From CAYVOV01 sp964453525 (GTDB lineage: Bacteria > Chloroflexota > Dehalococcoidia > Dehalococcoidales > UBA2162), in assembly GCA_964453525.1 (NCBI GenBank), contig CAYVOV010000032.1:1-18178 (forward strand): DNA of 18,178 nt. Direction: 5' to 3'. The translations under genes were made by a program, and so were the position numbers. Of this stretch, positions 16,030 through 18,178 are shown one piece after another. The notes beneath the pieces are model-generated. The model ran no database searches. It saw only the letters and a list, made by a program, of their open reading frames with translations, and was not told the origin of the DNA. The stretch's first letter is position 1, and every line of letters starts with the position of its first letter.

Positions 16030-16045
16030 GACGGGTTCCGTCTTG
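16027..16045. promoter_or_regulatory. Perfect palindrome overlapping the -35 box (putative operator)
   Basis: CAAGACGG-GTT-CCGTCTTG is a perfect inverted repeat with 8-base arms. It overlaps the first three bases of the -35 element of the HTH-mod-res promoter. No T run follows on either strand, so it is not a terminator; a regulator binding site, perhaps for the HTH protein, is the better reading. Confidence 0.55.
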
Positions 16046-16052
16046 CAAGGAC

Positions 16053-16087
16053 AAAAAAGGGGGTCGGGGATTCGAACCCCCGACCCC
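16053..16087 (-). terminator. Strong intrinsic terminator with tRNA T-arm-like loop
   Basis: Read on the - strand, GGGGTCGGGG (16087-16078) pairs perfectly with CCCCGACCCC (16069-16060) around the loop GTTCGAAT, followed by CTTTTTT down to 16053. It ends the transcript of the small-gene cluster just before the restriction operon promoter. The GGTTCGAATCC core is also the signature of a tRNA T arm, so it may be a recycled tRNA 3' end and thus a second att-like site. No full tRNA can be folded here. Confidence 0.85.
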
Positions 16088-16118
16088 TACTTCTTTACCA
16101 TGCCCTATGAGCCGTAAT

Positions 16119-16247
16119 TCAGCCCTTCCGCTTCTTCTGCTCCAGTTTCTGGCGGCATTCAGGGCAGATGGTATGTGTAACCCCCTTGTCCTTATAGGGG
16201 GGCTTTTCCCCCATATCCTTGCCACACCAAGCGCAGACCACTTTCAT
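16119..16247 (-). CDS. 42-aa zinc-ribbon protein
   Basis: A very small protein starting MKVVCAWCGKDMGEKPPYKD and ending ICPECRQKLEQKKRKG. Two knuckles, C5-x2-C8 and C28-x2-C31, should bind one zinc. The tail is strongly basic, consistent with nucleic-acid binding, but no function is known. The ATG at 16247 is preceded by GAGGGT at proper spacing. It is the last gene of the small-gene cluster and ends about 32 bases before the strong terminator. Confidence 0.8.
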   Translation of the reverse strand: MKVVCAWCGKDMGEKPPYKDKGVTHTICPECRQKLEQKKRKG

Positions 16248-16327
16248 AGTATTTACCCTCATTTTAGATTGTAACTAGGTTATATTGCTAGAACTCAAAC
16301 AGTGCTGGCTGCTCCGCCTTTCTCCTG

Positions 16328-16343
16328 TGGGCGTAGTTACCCC
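16328..16343 (-). repeat. Leader repeat copy A
   Basis: On the - strand GGGGTAACTACGCCCA, nearly identical to copy B at 16711-16726 (15 of 16 bases). It sits about 80 bases before the 42-aa zinc-ribbon gene and is followed by a purine-rich AGGAGAAAGG. Confidence 0.6.
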
Positions 16344-16360
16344 TTCAATTACCGGTATTT

Positions 16361-16684
16361 CTAAGCCACGAGGCTTAGCTGGCTACCGCTCTCAAGTCTC
16401 TTTCTCTCGTCCTCTACTGCCCCATCAGGTAGGGATTCACGGACGGACTGTATCCCCGCCTTGAGCCGGCCGACAGGTTCCCACTGGCTGCCGCCGATTG
16501 CCCGGTCTATCTCACCGATAATCCGTACCAGATACTGGTCAACATACTGAGGCAGGTTCGAGATATTCCTGGCTTCACGGGCAACAATCCTTGCCTGCTC
16601 CAGCGGTTCAACGGACTGGTTGACGTATTCCTCAACCATATCCATCGCCTCATTGACCTTGAGAACGCTCCACTTGACTGGCAT
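16361..16684 (-). CDS. Hypothetical helical protein
   Basis: I do not recognise this 107-residue protein. It is predicted to be mostly helical, acidic in its first half (NEAMDMVEEYVNQSVEPLEQ) with LVRIIGEIDRAIGGSQWEPV in the middle, and has no membrane segment or cysteine motif. The start is secure: ATG follows a perfect AGGAGGT. The stop codon lies in a 7-base-pair hairpin, CTAAGCC (16361-16367) / GGCTTAG (16372-16378), without a T run. It belongs to a row of tiny genes with repeated leaders, typical of phage or integrative-element accessory genes. Confidence 0.75.
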   Translation of the reverse strand: MPVKWSVLKVNEAMDMVEEYVNQSVEPLEQARIVAREARNISNLPQYVDQYLVRIIGEIDRAIGGSQWEPVGRLKAGIQSVRESLPDGAVEDERKRLESGSQLSLVA

Positions 16685-16710
16685 AGCTTTACCTCCTTTC
16701 CTTCAGTTTT

Positions 16711-16726
16711 TGGGCGTAGTAACCCC
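16711..16726 (-). repeat. Leader repeat copy B
   Basis: On the - strand GGGGTTACTACGCCCA, followed by AAAACTGAAGGAAAGGAGGT and the ATG at 16684. Differs from copy A by one base. Confidence 0.65.
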
Positions 16727-16749
16727 TGTGAGAATCAGCGTGAGCTGGG

Positions 16750-16938
16750 CTAGCTCTTGAGAGCCATATTGATGGCTTCCTTCACGACCTCAGACCAGCA
16801 TTCCAGTCCCCACTCCACGCCCTTCTTTACCTGAGCAAGGATGTCATCGGTTATCGCTTCTTCAGGGATATTCATCTCCCTGGCGCACTCGACGACATCT
16901 TCCCTAGTGAGGACAAAAATAGTGTTCTCGTCTGCCAT
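16750..16938 (-). CDS. Hypothetical 62-aa acidic protein
   Basis: I do not recognise this protein. It is short, acidic and helical: MADENTIFVLTREDVVECAR, then EMNIPEEAITDDILAQVKKG and a C-terminal helix WGLECWSEVVKEAINMALKS. No membrane segment or metal motif is present. A perfect AGGAGG precedes the ATG at 16938, so translation is very likely. A terminator stands just upstream at 16975-17011, so it may be transcribed from its own start within the repeated leader. Confidence 0.75.
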   Translation of the reverse strand: MADENTIFVLTREDVVECAREMNIPEEAITDDILAQVKKGVEWGLECWSEVVKEAINMALKS

Positions 16939-16955
16939 ACTGACTTCCTCCTTTC

Positions 16956-16973
16956 CTTTCGTTCCGAATTTGG
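16956..16973 (-). repeat. Leader repeat, second half (copy E)
   Basis: CTTTCGTTCCGAATTTGG on the + strand matches 17607-17624 at 17 of 18 bases. On the - strand it lies directly before the AGGAGG and ATG of the 62-aa gene. Confidence 0.65.
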
Positions 16974-16974
16974 C

Positions 16975-17011
16975 AAAAAGAAGGAGGGTCGGTTCGGATT
17001 TCCCAACCCTC
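16975..17011 (-). terminator. Intrinsic terminator between two small genes
   Basis: On the - strand GAGGGT (17011-17006) pairs with ACCCTC (16989-16984), extended inward by GG/CC after one mismatch, and is followed by CTTCTTTTT ending at 16975. It follows the 63-aa gene by about 50 bases. The next gene begins only 37 bases later. Confidence 0.65.
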
Positions 17012-17062
17012 TTCTCTACCGAGGGGCGGAAGTCCCTCTCAGTCGGCTATTTACCTGTCTTG

Positions 17063-17254
17063 CTACACGACATTAAATTTTGCCTTCACGCTGGAACTGA
17101 TAGCCTCGCATAGCTCAGCCTCCAGCACGTCCAGCCATACCGTCTTGGCGTTCTCAAATGTGGCTGGGATACCCTGGTCTTCCAGCTCGCCGAGTATATG
17201 CTCGGCTATGACATCGGTATCTATCCAGCCAGCCAGTTTGTGCTTGACGGACAT
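17063..17254 (-). CDS. Hypothetical 63-aa protein
   Basis: An unrecognised short protein: MSVKHKLAGWIDTDVIAEHI, then LGELEDQGIPATFENAKTVW and LDVLEAELCEAISSSVKAKF. It appears helical and acidic, without membrane or zinc motifs. AAAGGAG lies five bases before the ATG at 17254, making the start convincing. A terminator follows. Its size and setting match the other accessory genes of the cluster. Confidence 0.72.
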   Translation of the reverse strand: MSVKHKLAGWIDTDVIAEHILGELEDQGIPATFENAKTVWLDVLEAELCEAISSSVKAKFNVV

Positions 17255-17438
17255 ATCATCTCCTTTCTGGGCATGGGTAGCCCTTTAGATTTTGGGCATG
17301 CCTACTCCCCTTGATTGTTCTCCGCACTGTGCAACCGCCCTGGTGGACTTCCAAAAGTGCGCAACCGCTGGTAATGTCCCTGCCATCGTGCTCCTGCACT
17401 GCCATCGGGCGTCGGCACGCCTACTCTTGTTAGCTCAT
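17255..17438 (-). other. 184-base gap without a convincing gene
   Basis: Several overlapping short frames exist here on both strands but none has a ribosome binding site or recognisable content. A 49-codon - strand frame ends with a TGA in the Shine-Dalgarno region of the 63-aa gene, but lacks an initiation signal. The right part, 17268-17310, holds two leader repeats. Confidence 0.5.
17268..17310 (-). repeat. Leader repeat copies C1 and C2
   Basis: TGGGCATGGGTAGCCC (17268-17283) and TGGGCATGCCTACTCCCC (17293-17310) on the + strand are diverged copies of the leader repeat in tandem, just before the 63-aa gene. GCCC/GGGC and GTAG/CTAC can also pair between them. Confidence 0.5.
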
Positions 17439-17594
17439 TTATTCTTCCCAGACGGCAACCTGCCTGATGGTGAACTCCAGTCCGCAGGTAAGGCACTTTC
17501 CCTTGTCGGGAGCCTCCTCGCAGTCAATGTCATCCCCATCGCACCTGGGACAGGTGATGATTTCACCTTCGGCATACTCCTTGCGTTTCTCCAT
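17439..17594 (-). CDS. 51-aa zinc-ribbon protein
   Basis: A 51-residue protein with C15-x2-C18 (ITCPRCDGDD) and C34-x2-C37 (KCLTCGLEF), the ordinary zinc-ribbon arrangement, and an acidic C-terminus VAVWEE. Such small ribbons often bind nucleic acid or act as protein adaptors; the role here is unknown. The ATG at 17594 is preferred over upstream starts because AAAGGGGGTGAT precedes it and an upstream start would overlap the preceding gene. Lies 70 bases after the sigma-like gene with a leader repeat in between. Confidence 0.75.
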   Translation of the reverse strand: MEKRKEYAEGEIITCPRCDGDDIDCEEAPDKGKCLTCGLEFTIRQVAVWEE

Positions 17595-17606
17595 CGGTAT
17601 CACCCC

Positions 17607-17637
17607 CTTTCGTTCCGATTTTGGACACACTACCCCC
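17607..17637 (-). repeat. Leader repeat, full module (copy D)
   Basis: On the + strand CTTTCGTTCCGATTTTGG (17607-17624) continues into ACACACTACCCCC (to 17637), uniting both halves of the repeat found separately elsewhere in the cluster. It precedes the 51-aa zinc-ribbon gene. Confidence 0.6.
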
Positions 17638-17664
17638 TTTCCGACCGGCGCATTTAGCCCAGTC

Positions 17665-18178
17665 CTAGCTTTTTGAATTGACTTTCTGTTCGGCAAGACA
17701 CAGCTCGACGGTTTTGCGGTGTCTGCCTGTAGCTTTGCAGATTTGATAGACGGATAATCCCTTGTCGTGGAGACGTGCTATTCGCCTTCTCTCGAAGTCC
17801 GAGACCTCTCGCCCGTTCTTGCGACAGTCCAGAGTTGCCTTGTGCCTTACCCAGTATTGCTGGTCGGCAGCGTTTAGCTCCTTACCATTGAGACGGTCAT
17901 ACCCTATTTCCACCAGGCGTTTAGGTAAGGTGGCGAGTATAGCCAAGGCATCCAGTCGGGCGTCGTTATCCCCATCTCCAGAGGCAAAGTCCTCATCCTC
18001 GTAAAATGGACGGAACTTCCCCTGCCGGTATAGCTTCCTATGCCAGTATCGTTTTACCTCTTTCTTGGCGACTCCCCAGAGGTAGGCAGTCTCTTTGTGC
18101 TTCTGGCTAACCAGTATCAGGGTGATAACTATGTCCTGCTCTACATCATCCCTGTCGCATGGGTCTATCCCATAGGTG
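17665..18178 (-). CDS. Partial sigma-factor-like HTH protein (5' end beyond window)
   Basis: The frame is open from the right window edge (first whole codon at 18177) to TAG at 17665, giving at least 171 residues; the start is outside. The visible part opens with GIDPCDRDDVEQDIVITLIL, VSQKHKETAYLWGVAKKEVK and RYWHRKLYRQ, resembling region 2 of sigma-70/ECF factors (acidic D..Q-D helix, then an aromatic and basic segment). After an acidic linker (EDEDFASGDGDND) the C-terminus has a HTH, FERRRIARLHDKGLSVYQIC followed by KATGRHRKTVELCLAE, like resolvase-type HTH or sigma region 4. It may be a mobile-element sigma factor or transcription activator. A TTG at 17946 would give only 93 residues and is not the true start. 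Identification is tentative; the coding frame is sure. Confidence 0.7.
   Translation of the reverse strand, partial: TYGIDPCDRDDVEQDIVITLILVSQKHKETAYLWGVAKKEVKRYWHRKLYRQGKFRPFYEDEDFASGDGDNDARLDALAILATLPKRLVEIGYDRLNGKELNAADQQYWVRHKATLDCRKNGREVSDFERRRIARLHDKGLSVYQICKATGRHRKTVELCLAEQKVNSKS

Noticed and set aside
7263..16247. Named multi-gene defence systems such as BREX, DISARM or Druantia
   Set aside because: No PglZ, BrxC, DrmA/B or DruE-like genes are seen; the locus is explained by type III and type IIG-like restriction components.
17302..17496. 64-codon - strand frame overlapping the 51-aa zinc-ribbon gene
   Set aside because: Overlaps most of the end of a better supported gene and has no ribosome binding site.
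16328..17637. CRISPR array or integron attC sites
   Set aside because: The repeats are few, imperfect, not regularly spaced, lie before genes rather than after them, and lack the GTTRRRY/RYYYAAC cores of attC.
17292..17657. 121-codon + strand frame in the small-gene cluster
   Set aside because: Runs against the uniform - strand direction and lies opposite a clear zinc-ribbon gene.

Overview
This is a draft-assembly fragment: a run of exactly 100 N sits at 13206-13305. It comes from a bacterium of moderate G+C whose genes mostly use AGGAGG-type ribosome binding sites with ATG, GTG and TTG starts. The gene mix (DrrA-type ABC exporter, zinc-free MDR oxidoreductase, sulfatase-like hydrolase, IS110 remnant, paired restriction-modification loci, small zinc-ribbon genes) would suit an uncultured Chloroflexota/Dehalococcoidia-like organism. 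That placement is a guess; no phylogenetic marker gene is present.

Left half (1-7063). All intact genes are on the + strand. They are a small ABM-fold protein with its own terminator, a sulfatase-superfamily hydrolase with Thr at the formylglycine position, an oxidoreductase plus membrane protein pair, and a two-gene ABC-2 exporter. Between the first gene and the hydrolase lies a graveyard: a 31-codon N-terminal piece of a SnoaL-like gene on the - strand (562-657), then the C-terminal domain of an IS110-family transposase (803-1237). The transposase remnant is followed by about 200 bases of strongly structured non-coding DNA that looks like an IS1111-type bridge/seek RNA.

Boundary (about 7190). 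The coding strand flips here. On the - strand a 3' half of a tRNA-Lys(TTT) gene (7193-7235) lies 27 bases beyond a small excisionase/MerR-like HTH gene, with no matching 5' half. This is the usual look of an att site left by an integrated element, so everything to the right is probably an island.

Right half (7263-18178). Every gene is on the - strand. Read 5' to 3' from the right edge, there is a row of tiny genes, namely a partial sigma-factor-like HTH protein, two zinc ribbons and three unknowns, several preceded by copies of a repeated leader element. A strong terminator follows. Next comes a defence operon: a small HTH gene, type III Mod, type III Res (interrupted by the assembly gap), an Eco57I-like N6-adenine methyltransferase of about 960 aa, and a 235-aa PD-(D/E)XK nuclease. 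Last is the HTH gene at the att site. The two small HTH genes share one promoter design: TTGACA, a 17-base spacer, a -10 box, a palindrome on the promoter and an almost leaderless start. This suggests autoregulated switch proteins controlling the restriction cargo and the element end.
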